NCBI GenBank assembly: GCA_937969485.1
Contig: CALBVQ010000095.1
Location: 1-6,610 of the forward strand
DNA from: an uncultured Saprospiraceae bacterium
GTDB lineage: Bacteria > Bacteroidota > Bacteroidia > Chitinophagales > Saprospiraceae
Direction of reading: 5' to 3'
Length of the DNA: 6,610 nucleotides
Shown here: piece after piece, positions 1 to 6,045 of the stretch
How positions within the stretch are numbered: position 1 is the first letter of the stretch
How the letters are laid out: each line of letters begins with the position of its first letter
Notes under the pieces: generated by a model
Databases searched by the model: none
Seen by the model: only the letters and a program-made list of their open reading frames with translations
Told to the model about the DNA's origin: nothing
Position numbers and translations under genes: made by a program

Positions 1-290
1 AAAACAAAGTAACCACTTGTACTAAAAAGAAGCTAGGACGATTCAGCGAGTTTTGACGGAATAGCTGAAATGCAGTGATTTTAGAAATTGCTAGCACCAG
101 CCTTGAGTTTTTCTTTCTTTTGGGTCAAGCCAAAAGGAAAATGCAGCAATCTAGATTATCTTAACCCGAAATATCCAAAAAGATCGATTGAGTAAAAACT
201 AGCAAAGCCCTATATTTCACAGGATCTTCAAGACCTAATAAGTTCTCTAATAAATAGTTTTAGTTTAAACTCTCATCACAAAAACCTATT
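1..290. repeat. Direct repeat copy 1 (about 290 bp, noncoding)
   Basis: This stretch recurs at 417-705. By eye, the first ~222 bases differ at only about 11 positions, including small indels. The block 41-139 (99 bp) is identical to 456-554. Beyond about 223 the match falls to roughly 80 percent and fades near 275-290. No frame stays open for a convincing protein on either strand, so I treat it as noncoding. The window begins exactly where the unit begins, so further copies may lie to the left. The family is not identified; dispersed intergenic repeats are common in Bacteroidota, and this could be one that duplicated in tandem. Confidence 0.9.
42..139. other. Two potential stem-loops in the identical repeat core (copy 1)
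   Basis: Stem-loop 1 pairs TTCAGC (42-47) with GCTGAA (64-69) around a 16-nt loop. Stem-loop 2 pairs CTTTTGG (117-123) with CCAAAAG (130-136) around the loop GTCAAG, and extends outward by one G-T wobble and two T-A pairs to 114/139. A further 7-bp inverted pair, TTGCTAG (88-94) and CTAGCAA (199-205), encloses stem-loop 2. Stem-loop 2 is not followed by a T-run on either strand, so it is not a normal intrinsic terminator. Whether the region is transcribed cannot be seen from sequence. Confidence 0.4.
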
Positions 291-325
291 TCATAAATCT
301 AGTTGAATGAGAAATGAAATAAGAT

Positions 326-403
326 GTGGCCTTTGCTCAATTTCGTTAAGAAATCGCGAAATTTCAGCATAATGGAGTCAAGTGTATGAGCAAGGAAAGC
401 CAC
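326..403. repeat. Imperfect inverted repeat in the spacer between the repeat copies
   Basis: The left arm GTGGCCTTTGCTCA (326-339) pairs imperfectly with the right arm TGAGCAAGGAAAGCCAC (387-403): seven bases match at the inner end and about five at the outer end, with bulges between. The interior is AT-rich and holds small nested pairings, ATTTC/GAAAT around 340-354 and GAAAT/ATTTC around 350-366. The structure sits just before copy 2 begins at 417. It may belong to the repeat unit, in which case the full unit would be about 416 bp. Confidence 0.45.
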
Positions 404-416
404 TGAATGAAGCCAG

Positions 417-705
417 AAAACAAAGTAACCACTTGTACTAAAAATAAGCAGGAAGATTCAGCGAGTTTTGACGGAATAGCTGAAATGCAGTGATTTTAGA
501 AATTGCTAGCACCAGCCTTGAGTTTTTCTTTCTTTTGGGTCAAGCCAAAAGGAATAATGCAAGAATCTAGATTATCTTAACCCGAAATATCCGATAAGAT
601 CGATTGAGCAAAAACTAGCAAAGCGCTATATTCACAGGAAGTTCAAGGCATAATAAATTTTCTAGGGAATAGTTTTAGCTTAAGCTCTCCTGACGAAAAC
701 TAATG
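417..705. repeat. Direct repeat copy 2 (about 290 bp, noncoding)
   Basis: This is the second copy of the element at 1-290, in the same orientation and shifted by 415-416 bp. Single-base indels near 33, 139 and 216 of copy 1 account for small changes in offset. The 456-554 core is identical to 41-139. The spacer after copy 1 (about 291-416) does not recur after copy 2. After 705 the sequence instead runs into the leader of the surface-protein gene, so the second unit is incomplete if the true period is about 416 bp. Confidence 0.9.
457..554. other. Two potential stem-loops in the identical repeat core (copy 2)
   Basis: The same two stem-loops as in copy 1: TTCAGC (457-462) with GCTGAA (479-484), and CTTTTGG (532-538) with CCAAAAG (545-551), extended to 529/554. 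Because the core is identical in both copies, there is no compensatory change that could prove the pairing. The evidence is conservation of the core against more diverged flanks plus the complementarity itself. Confidence 0.4.
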
Positions 706-1012
706 CATCATTCGGGTTAAACAATTACAAAAGATAGATGCTAGACTTACACCTTACAAGACTAAAAAACTAATCTCTTTTATTCCACTCCTACCAGTAA
801 CCAATTTCCTGATAAACCTTTCCTCCTTGCAAATAACTCAATCTTTTACTTTTTATCAAGTCGTTTTATATATTATCAAAACATTTAATATATATTTACC
901 AGACTGTTTAAATTTGAATGCTACGTTATATTTACATAACTTAGTTTCACCTGATTATCCTAGCGCTGCTAAATGATAATAGTCGATTTGCTTACGTATT
1001 TCAGACTATATA
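706..1012 (+). other. AT-rich leader region of the surface-protein gene
   Basis: This 307-bp stretch is strongly AT-rich, with runs such as TATATATT-like tracts around 865-900, and contains no reading frame worth calling. It links the repeat pair to the start codon at 1013. I see no riboswitch-like or terminator-like structure. No purine-rich Shine-Dalgarno sequence lies within 20 bp of the ATG (the bases before it read CAGACTATATA), which is common in Bacteroidota. Confidence 0.6.
884..916 (+). promoter_or_regulatory. Candidate Bacteroidota sigma-70-type promoter
   Basis: TAAATTTG at 909-916 matches the Bacteroidota -7 consensus TAnnTTTG exactly. TTTA at 884-887 is three of four bases of the -33 TTTG box, with a 21-bp gap that fits the usual spacing. 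Transcription would begin near 922-926, giving a leader of roughly 90 nt before the ATG at 1013. The motif is short and the region is AT-rich, so chance matches are likely. Confidence 0.35.
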
Positions 1013-1099
1013 ATGACAGATACTCCTTACTCCAAACTATTCCTCAAGTGCAACTTTGTTGTGCTAACTCTCTTGTGCGTTCTTAACTCTGTCAAGGCA
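1013..1099 (+). other. Sec signal peptide coding segment
   Basis: Residues 1-29 show a classical Sec signal: polar start with Lys8 and Lys12, a hydrophobic stretch from about residue 15 to 24, and small residues before the predicted cut (V-K-A, then N-D-P). Cys22 lies within the hydrophobic stretch and is not in a convincing lipobox, so I prefer signal peptidase I over lipoprotein processing. Sec export to the periplasm is required before T9SS translocation, so this agrees with the sorting domain at the other end of the protein. Confidence 0.85.
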
Positions 1100-4000
1100 A
1101 ATGATCCCTGCCTCATAAGAACTGACATCGAACCTGACATACTTCAAACTTCATTTGTGCCTGTCCTTGTTAACTCTAGTGATGGCCCAAACCAAGCCTG
1201 GGAAAACCCTAGCTTCGCTTCACACCTTGACGGCCAAACTGCAAGTCTTACTCTTAATCCTTTGGATATATCTAATCAAATAATCTTCAAGGATTTTTAT
1301 TTTAATATTCCTCAAGGAGCAAAAATAAATGGTCTTCAATTAAAAGTTACTGGTGCATCTTCTGATAACTCCATACTCGATGAAAAGCAAATACAATGGC
1401 TTTTGGACGGAAGTCCAGTAGGAAATAACTTCGCAGACAAATCTGTAATCACATCTCCTTGGAAGCAGGATATGCATTCTTGGTTATATGGATATGACTT
1501 TTCAGATTGGGATCTAAATCCTACCTATGAAATGTTGAATAGCAATGAACTTTCTCTTGCTATTGCAATTGAGAATGATTCAGATTCTGATACTCTAAAT
1601 GTATTTATTGACCACATTGAAATAATTATTCATTACGAACCTTTATACACTGTCTGTGGAGATGAGTGTGTTGTGGTTTACAATGATGAGGTACCAGGCG
1701 TAATAAGCTATGAGTGGACACTTCCACTAGGTGTTGAATTCTTGAATAGTGATCATGGTGATAGAGTAGTCAACCTGGATTTTAATGACGCTGAAACTGG
1801 ACTATTAGACATTGAGCTTACCATTTATCGTGACGCCGATACACTCACTTGTTCTCGACAAATTCTAAAAGATGGTTGCGGCCCTGCTGACATTGGTGAT
1901 TTGGTGTGGTTCGATGAGAATTTTGACGGGCTACAAGATCCTGATGAAAATGGCATCGGTGGGATTCAATTAGAACTTTATAGTCCGCTTGATGAACTGA
2001 TCGCCACTACTGTATCTGGTGCCAATGGCCAATATCAATTTTCCGACGTCGAACGAGGTTTCTATTATATTCAAGTGAATTCAGAGCTCCTTATTGCTAC
2101 GGTGTTCAACTCAGATGATGCGCTAAATTCAGACATTAATGAAGATCTTCAAACATCTATTTTCTTAGTAGAAAGTGCTGACTCTATTACTACTTTGGAT
2201 GCCGGCCTCTTTGCAGAATCTACTATCGCAGGTGGTATATGGGTAGAGTGTGATGGAAATGGAATCTTCGACTCGGATGAAAACTACATAGCAGATATTG
2301 AGGTCGAGCTTTATGAAGATAATTTTTTAATAGATGCCACAACTACAGATGGAACCGGGCAATATGTTTTTGAAAACTTAAGGCCAGGTGTTTATACAGT
2401 TTTGTTAAAAACCACTGAAAATGTATCTGTCGGAACAAATGAAAACCTGTTTGATCAAGTGAACGAAGTGGTAGTTGACCTTGGAATTGCAGAAGATAGA
2501 GAAGATGTTAACGGAGCATTAAACCCGTTGTCAACTTATGAATTTGAAATATTTGTCGATAACAATGGAAATGGTTCTTACGATGCCAATGAAACTCTTT
2601 TAGACGGGACTGCATTGGTACTTTCCAATGGAACAACTAGTTACGACGGTGTAATTGAAGAAGGACAAGCCGTATTTACTGATCTTCCATTCGGTACATA
2701 CACTTTACAATTCGAAAATGTAGAAGAATTTACAATAGCAGAATCTGATGCTAATTTCACTGAAGACGGAACAACGGTCACTTTTGATCTTGAATCACCA
2801 GATTGTAACAATACGAATTCTTTCCTTTTGATTTTCACAGATTATGTCGCTGCTTTGGGAGATTATGTGTGGGAAGATTCAAATGGGAATGGAATTCAAG
2901 ATGCAGATGAAAAAGGTTTAGGAGACATAGAGATTAAACTCATCAATTTTACAACAGCTGACATCCAAGAGCAAGTGCTTACCGATGAGAATGGCTATTA
3001 CGAATTTGAGAATCCACCAGCTGGTAACTATTTGATTGTGGTTGACGCCCCTACTAAGTACATCAACACAATAAGTGACGTTGATCCTGAGCTAGGGTCA
3101 AAAATCAATTTTGTTGCTGACCAATTTGTCATGGGTCCTATTGCTGTAGAAAATGGGACTGTGGATCTTACATGGGATGCTGGATTTATATTATTTAATG
3201 GGACTATTAGCGGTAGTGCATGGGTAGATTTTAATCCTAACAACGTACTAGACGTTGCTGATTTTAGACTGGAAAATGTAGAGGTAACTCTTTTTTCAGG
3301 TGATGACGCAGAGGTGGCAATTGATAAAACAGATGTAAATGGAAACTACAGTTTTTCAAATGTTGTGCCTGGAGAATACTATGTCTCTTTTGCACATGTG
3401 GGATATACGGATTTTGTCGATTTTCAAGTAGGAAGTGATCCTTTAATTGATTCAGATGTAAATAATTCGGGAAAAACAGACTTGTTTTCTGTCTCGATTG
3501 CTGGCATGTTGACAGGCATAAATGCTGGATTTGAAGTCAACACTGGAACAGTTGGTGACTATGTATTTCTAGATTTAAATGAAAACGGTCTATTTGATGA
3601 CGACGAAATAGGCTTACAAAATTTCCAAATAAAAGCTTTTGATCTCAGTGGTTTTGAAGTAGCAACTACAACTTCTGAGCAAGGAGGCTTTTATCAACTG
3701 ATTTTACCAGCAGGAACCTACTACCTTGAGTTTACCAAGGATGGATTTGAAACTCCTACCATCTATAATAGTACAAACGAAGACAAAAATTCTGATGTCA
3801 CAGAAGAGTTTGGACCCTTTACAACCGGTTTAATAACGATATTTCCAGGAAGTATTATCGATGATATTGATGCTGGATTTACTACTATTCCGTCAGTAAT
3901 CGGTGATATTGTGTGGAATGACATTAATAGTAATGCAATTCAAGATATTGATGAGGTCGGAGTCCGAGGGTTGCAAGTTAATTTGATCAAAGTTGGTGAA

Positions 4001-5317
4001 GGGGTTGTGATGACTACAACCACTGGAAATGGACAAGATACCTTCCCTGGTCTGTATCACTTTGATGTTGACCAACCGGGAGAATACTATATAGAGTTTG
4101 AAATTGAAAATGATGGATATTCTTTTACCCAGTATAATAATGACAATAAAGTAAGTAACGAAAATGGATTTGGTACAACTCCTGCATTCTTTGTCGAACC
4201 CGGTGAGAACTATAGTAACAAAGATGCTGGTGTGGTAACTTCATTCGCCATGATTGGTAACTATGTCTGGAACGATGAGAATCAGAATGGACTTCAAGAC
4301 GTTGCAGAAAATGGGATAAATGGTATTTCTGTATTTTTATACGATGATCTATTTAATTTTCTCGACGTTACAATAACAACATACAATGCGCTTAGTAAGG
4401 CTGACGGTCACTATTATTTTGAAGATTTACAAGAAGGGAATTACATCTTGGTTTTTGATGCCGACCAAGAGTTTGCAACTTCATTTGCAGGGACGGATGG
4501 AACCAAAGATAGTGATGTGACTTCTGAATTTGTTCAGGGATCAACCGGAATCATTCAGTTAGATGATGGCGAGAAGGCCTTTGATATAGATGGCGGAGTC
4601 ATTGTTACTAGTAGCGATGATCTAGGAAGTATTGGCGATTTTGTTTGGAACGATATCAATGTGAATGGAATTCAAGATACTAGTGAACCTGGAATTGAAG
4701 GAATTGAAATTATCCTGCTTGATGACCAAGGCGTTGCAATAGAATCGACATTCTCCATCGAAAATGGGTCCTACATTTTTGATGAAATTCCTGCTGGCTC
4801 ATATAGAATTAGTATTGTATTGATTGATGATTACGAAGTTACAATACCGAATAATTCCTTCGATGATCTGACTGACAGTGACATTCAATCCAATGGAAAT
4901 TCCCTACTTTTTACTCTAGCTGAAAATGAGAATATTACAAATCTGGATATCGGGTTGAAAGAGTCTGACGGTCTACAGAATGAAGAGGTGAAGTATCAAT
5001 TTGCACGTGAAGATGAGACGAATTTACAAGAGGAGAATGATGAAGTAGAGTCTGGGGCTTTCGCCCAAAGAACAGCTTTGGAAGTTTATCCCATTCCTGC
5101 CAGAGAATTTATTAGTTTGAAAATTAACAAACCATTAAATGAAACGGCAAAAATAGAATTGATCACTGCAGAAGGCGTGGTTCTAAAAACAATCTTTAGA
5201 GAGGATGCTTCAGAATATGTTCACGTAATGAATACTGAAGGCTATAAACCCGGATTTTATTACGTCAGAGTAACAGACGGTATTAATATGTACTTCAAGA
5301 AATTTATTATTCAGTAG
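1013..5317 (+). CDS. Large T9SS-secreted surface protein with nine SdrD_B-like repeats
   Basis: The 1434-residue product looks like a secreted, cell-surface adhesin or matrix protein. Residues 1-29 form a signal peptide (hydrophobic core FVVLTLLCVL, likely cleavage after SVKA). Residues 30-212 are a beta-rich module I cannot name. Residues 213-291 resemble an Ig/PKD-like module with Cys215, 219, 280 and 289. Nine SdrD_B-like repeats start near residues 293, 405, 509, 614, 732, 845, 961, 1079 and 1205. Residues 1316-1355 are an acidic linker, and 1356-1434 a T9SS type A sorting domain. In T9SS proteins this last domain directs outer-membrane passage and is normally removed, often with attachment to surface lipopolysaccharide. 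The ATG at 1013 is the only Met ahead of the hydrophobic core. No enzymatic motif is visible. Adhesion, biofilm or gliding-related roles are inferences; the ligand cannot be predicted. Confidence 0.93.
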   Translation: MTDTPYSKLFLKCNFVVLTLLCVLNSVKANDPCLIRTDIEPDILQTSFVPVLVNSSDGPNQAWENPSFASHLDGQTASLTLNPLDISNQIIFKDFYFNIPQGAKINGLQLKVTGASSDNSILDEKQIQWLLDGSPVGNNFADKSVITSPWKQDMHSWLYGYDFSDWDLNPTYEMLNSNELSLAIAIENDSDSDTLNVFIDHIEIIIHYEPLYTVCGDECVVVYNDEVPGVISYEWTLPLGVEFLNSDHGDRVVNLDFNDAETGLLDIELTIYRDADTLTCSRQILKDGCGPADIGDLVWFDENFDGLQDPDENGIGGIQLELYSPLDELIATTVSGANGQYQFSDVERGFYYIQVNSELLIATVFNSDDALNSDINEDLQTSIFLVESADSITTLDAGLFAESTIAGGIWVECDGNGIFDSDENYIADIEVELYEDNFLIDATTTDGTGQYVFENLRPGVYTVLLKTTENVSVGTNENLFDQVNEVVVDLGIAEDREDVNGALNPLSTYEFEIFVDNNGNGSYDANETLLDGTALVLSNGTTSYDGVIEEGQAVFTDLPFGTYTLQFENVEEFTIAESDANFTEDGTTVTFDLESPDCNNTNSFLLIFTDYVAALGDYVWEDSNGNGIQDADEKGLGDIEIKLINFTTADIQEQVLTDENGYYEFENPPAGNYLIVVDAPTKYINTISDVDPELGSKINFVADQFVMGPIAVENGTVDLTWDAGFILFNGTISGSAWVDFNPNNVLDVADFRLENVEVTLFSGDDAEVAIDKTDVNGNYSFSNVVPGEYYVSFAHVGYTDFVDFQVGSDPLIDSDVNNSGKTDLFSVSIAGMLTGINAGFEVNTGTVGDYVFLDLNENGLFDDDEIGLQNFQIKAFDLSGFEVATTTSEQGGFYQLILPAGTYYLEFTKDGFETPTIYNSTNEDKNSDVTEEFGPFTTGLITIFPGSIIDDIDAGFTTIPSVIGDIVWNDINSNAIQDIDEVGVRGLQVNLIKVGEGVVMTTTTGNGQDTFPGLYHFDVDQPGEYYIEFEIENDGYSFTQYNNDNKVSNENGFGTTPAFFVEPGENYSNKDAGVVTSFAMIGNYVWNDENQNGLQDVAENGINGISVFLYDDLFNFLDVTITTYNALSKADGHYYFEDLQEGNYILVFDADQEFATSFAGTDGTKDSDVTSEFVQGSTGIIQLDDGEKAFDIDGGVIVTSSDDLGSIGDFVWNDINVNGIQDTSEPGIEGIEIILLDDQGVAIESTFSIENGSYIFDEIPAGSYRISIVLIDDYEVTIPNNSFDDLTDSDIQSNGNSLLFTLAENENITNLDIGLKESDGLQNEEVKYQFAREDETNLQEENDEVESGAFAQRTALEVYPIPAREFISLKINKPLNETAKIELITAEGVVLKTIFREDASEYVHVMNTEGYKPGFYYVRVTDGINMYFKKFIIQ
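1889..4957 (+). repeat. Nine tandem SdrD_B-like domains within the surface protein
   Basis: Domain starts are 104-126 residues apart. A typical unit opens with (I/V)GD-x-VW, then an Asp/Asn loop followed by a Gly-rich turn, a central NG-x-Y-x-F, then P(A)G-x-Y-x-(I/L), and closes with a D-S-D-(V/I) stretch and D-A-G-(L/F/V). The loops, in order, read DENFDGLQDPDE, CDGNGIFDSDE, DNNGNGSYDANE, DSNGNGIQDADE, DFNPNNVLDVAD, DLNENGLFDDDE, DINSNAIQDIDE, DENQNGLQDVAE and DINVNGIQDTSE. In the SdrD_B/Cna_B-like family such loops bind calcium and stiffen the stalk. Units 2, 3 and 5 are the most diverged: 2 and 3 lack the DSDV-DAG ending, and 5 has lost the NG and final Glu. DNA identity between units is low, so the array is old. 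Confidence 0.85.
5078..5314 (+). other. T9SS type A C-terminal sorting domain (Por secretion system CTD)
   Basis: The last 79 residues begin LEVYPIPA, the classic (V/L)YPNP-like opening with Ile in place of the usual Asn. They continue with an I-x-L strand, an E-L-I-T-A-E-G-V segment, then GFYYVRV and the terminal KKFIIQ. This matches the PG-x-Y-x-(V/L)-x(n)-K-(F/L)-(V/I) ending of type A CTDs. It directs the folded protein through the T9SS translocon and is normally cleaved by the PorU sortase. The translocon genes themselves are not in this window. Confidence 0.93.
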
Positions 5318-5367
5318 GATTGTCATCTTATTGAGTAGATATAAAAACAAAACGTGCGAATTTCAAC

Positions 5368-5405
5368 AAATGACTGTTTCAGTAATGAGACGGTCATTTT
5401 TTTTT
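5368..5405 (+). terminator. Intrinsic terminator of the surface-protein gene
   Basis: A 13-bp stem (5368-5380 with 5387-5399, two G-T wobbles) closes a 6-nt AGTAAT loop. A run of nine T residues spans 5397-5405. It lies 50 bp after the TAG stop. The outer seven pairs are AAATGAC/GTCATTT. The opposite strand lacks a matching T-run after the stem, so the terminator acts for the plus strand. Confidence 0.88.
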
Positions 5406-5746
5406 GATGGCTTTCGCCCAAAGGTCTATCCTTGCTAAGGAACCTTGCTGGTGCAAAGGAGAAATTGTTACTCTCATGCTAAAAGCTGCTCCACAATGTG
5501 AGCGCTTTACCATTGAACCCATTCCAGCACAAGAAGAATTTCTTGCCAATAAATACTCCAATAGATCGAAAATTCCCAGTAATAATGGAGCAACCTCTAA
5601 AGAAGCGGTACAAGAAGTTTTCAACTGAGCAAAATCGAATCTACCTCGCAGCAGTCTAAGAAAAAGAGATTTAGACAAGCATAATGAAATCACTACTACA
5701 ATTAAATTTCGCTCCCACCGTCTCGACAAACTCCTCAATTCACATC
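5406..5746. other. Unassigned intergenic DNA, no credible gene
   Basis: Two mutually overlapping open frames exist here: plus 5404-5628 (74 codons) and minus 5394-5738 (114 codons). Neither product is recognisable, neither has hydrophobic or repeat structure that argues for a protein, and the minus frame ends inside the terminator, where the T-run supplies its final KKK. A small hairpin TCCTT-GCT-AAGGA lies at 5429-5441. The base composition seems slightly richer in G+C than the spacers on either side. It may be a decayed gene, an unrecognised repeat or an untranslated RNA; the sequence does not decide. Confidence 0.5.
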
Positions 5747-5907
5747 ATACCAATTCTGTTTTAGAATTTCGCATATTTTCAAGTTTATAAAAGCAATTAC
5801 TTCGTTAGAAATACTCATGATAGCTAAGGCTATCCTTGCGTTTTCTGCCTAGTACTTGATTTAATAATTCTTGAAAATAAAGTGAAACCTTAAAACAGAA
5901 TTGGTAT
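5747..5907. mobile_element. 161-bp palindromic MITE-like element
   Basis: The ends are 17-bp perfect terminal inverted repeats: ATACCAATTCTGTTTTA (5747-5763) and its complement at 5891-5907. Moving inward, TATTTTCAAG (5774-5783) pairs with CTTGAAAATA (5870-5879). The middle arms (about 5793-5818 and 5835-5860) still pair partly. The centre is a perfect hairpin GATAGC-TAAG-GCTATC (5819-5834), whose midpoint coincides with the midpoint of the whole element. There is no coding capacity and no transposase. I see no clear target-site duplication, although short AT-rich bases flank both ends. It lies between two convergent genes. Alternatives are a REP-like sequence or a bidirectional terminator. 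Confidence 0.7.
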
Positions 5908-6045
5908 AAAACTAATTACATCTAGCCCACAGGACTTTCCCTCTTGATCCGAACTAAATAGATAGCAAGACAAACAATGATGAACCATCACGCCGGAACA
6001 TCGTAACCGTTTATAAACTCAAGACCTCACCATCGCATTCTCCTC

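Noticed and set aside
114..139. Stem-loop 2 as an intrinsic terminator
   Set aside because: No T-run follows the stem on either strand; the T-rich tract lies before it on the plus strand.
1..705. CRISPR array
   Set aside because: There are only two copies, each of nearly 300 bp. CRISPR repeats are about 24-47 bp with spacers of similar size, and no cas gene is present.
983..990. TCGATTTG as a second -7 promoter box
   Set aside because: The second base differs from TAnnTTTG and no TTTG-like -33 box sits at the right distance. It would also leave only a very short leader.
2641..4075. Three minus-strand frames (2641-2838, 3028-3243, 3893-4075) inside the surface gene
   Set aside because: They are short and lie antisense to clear repeat domains of the plus-strand protein, so they are shadows of its codon use.
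5426..5440. Words CTATCCTTGC and GCTAAGG shared with the palindrome centre (5823-5839)
   Set aside because: The words occur in a different order, without the surrounding terminal repeats, and are short enough to be chance.
5404..5628. Plus-strand 74-codon open frame after the terminator
   Set aside because: Its start codon lies on the T-run of the terminator, so it would have no upstream ribosome-binding region on a surviving transcript. The product is unrecognised.
5394..5738. Minus-strand 114-codon open frame
   Set aside because: It ends in the terminator T-run, overlaps a plus-strand frame throughout, and its product has no recognisable domain or leader. I see no reason to call it a gene.
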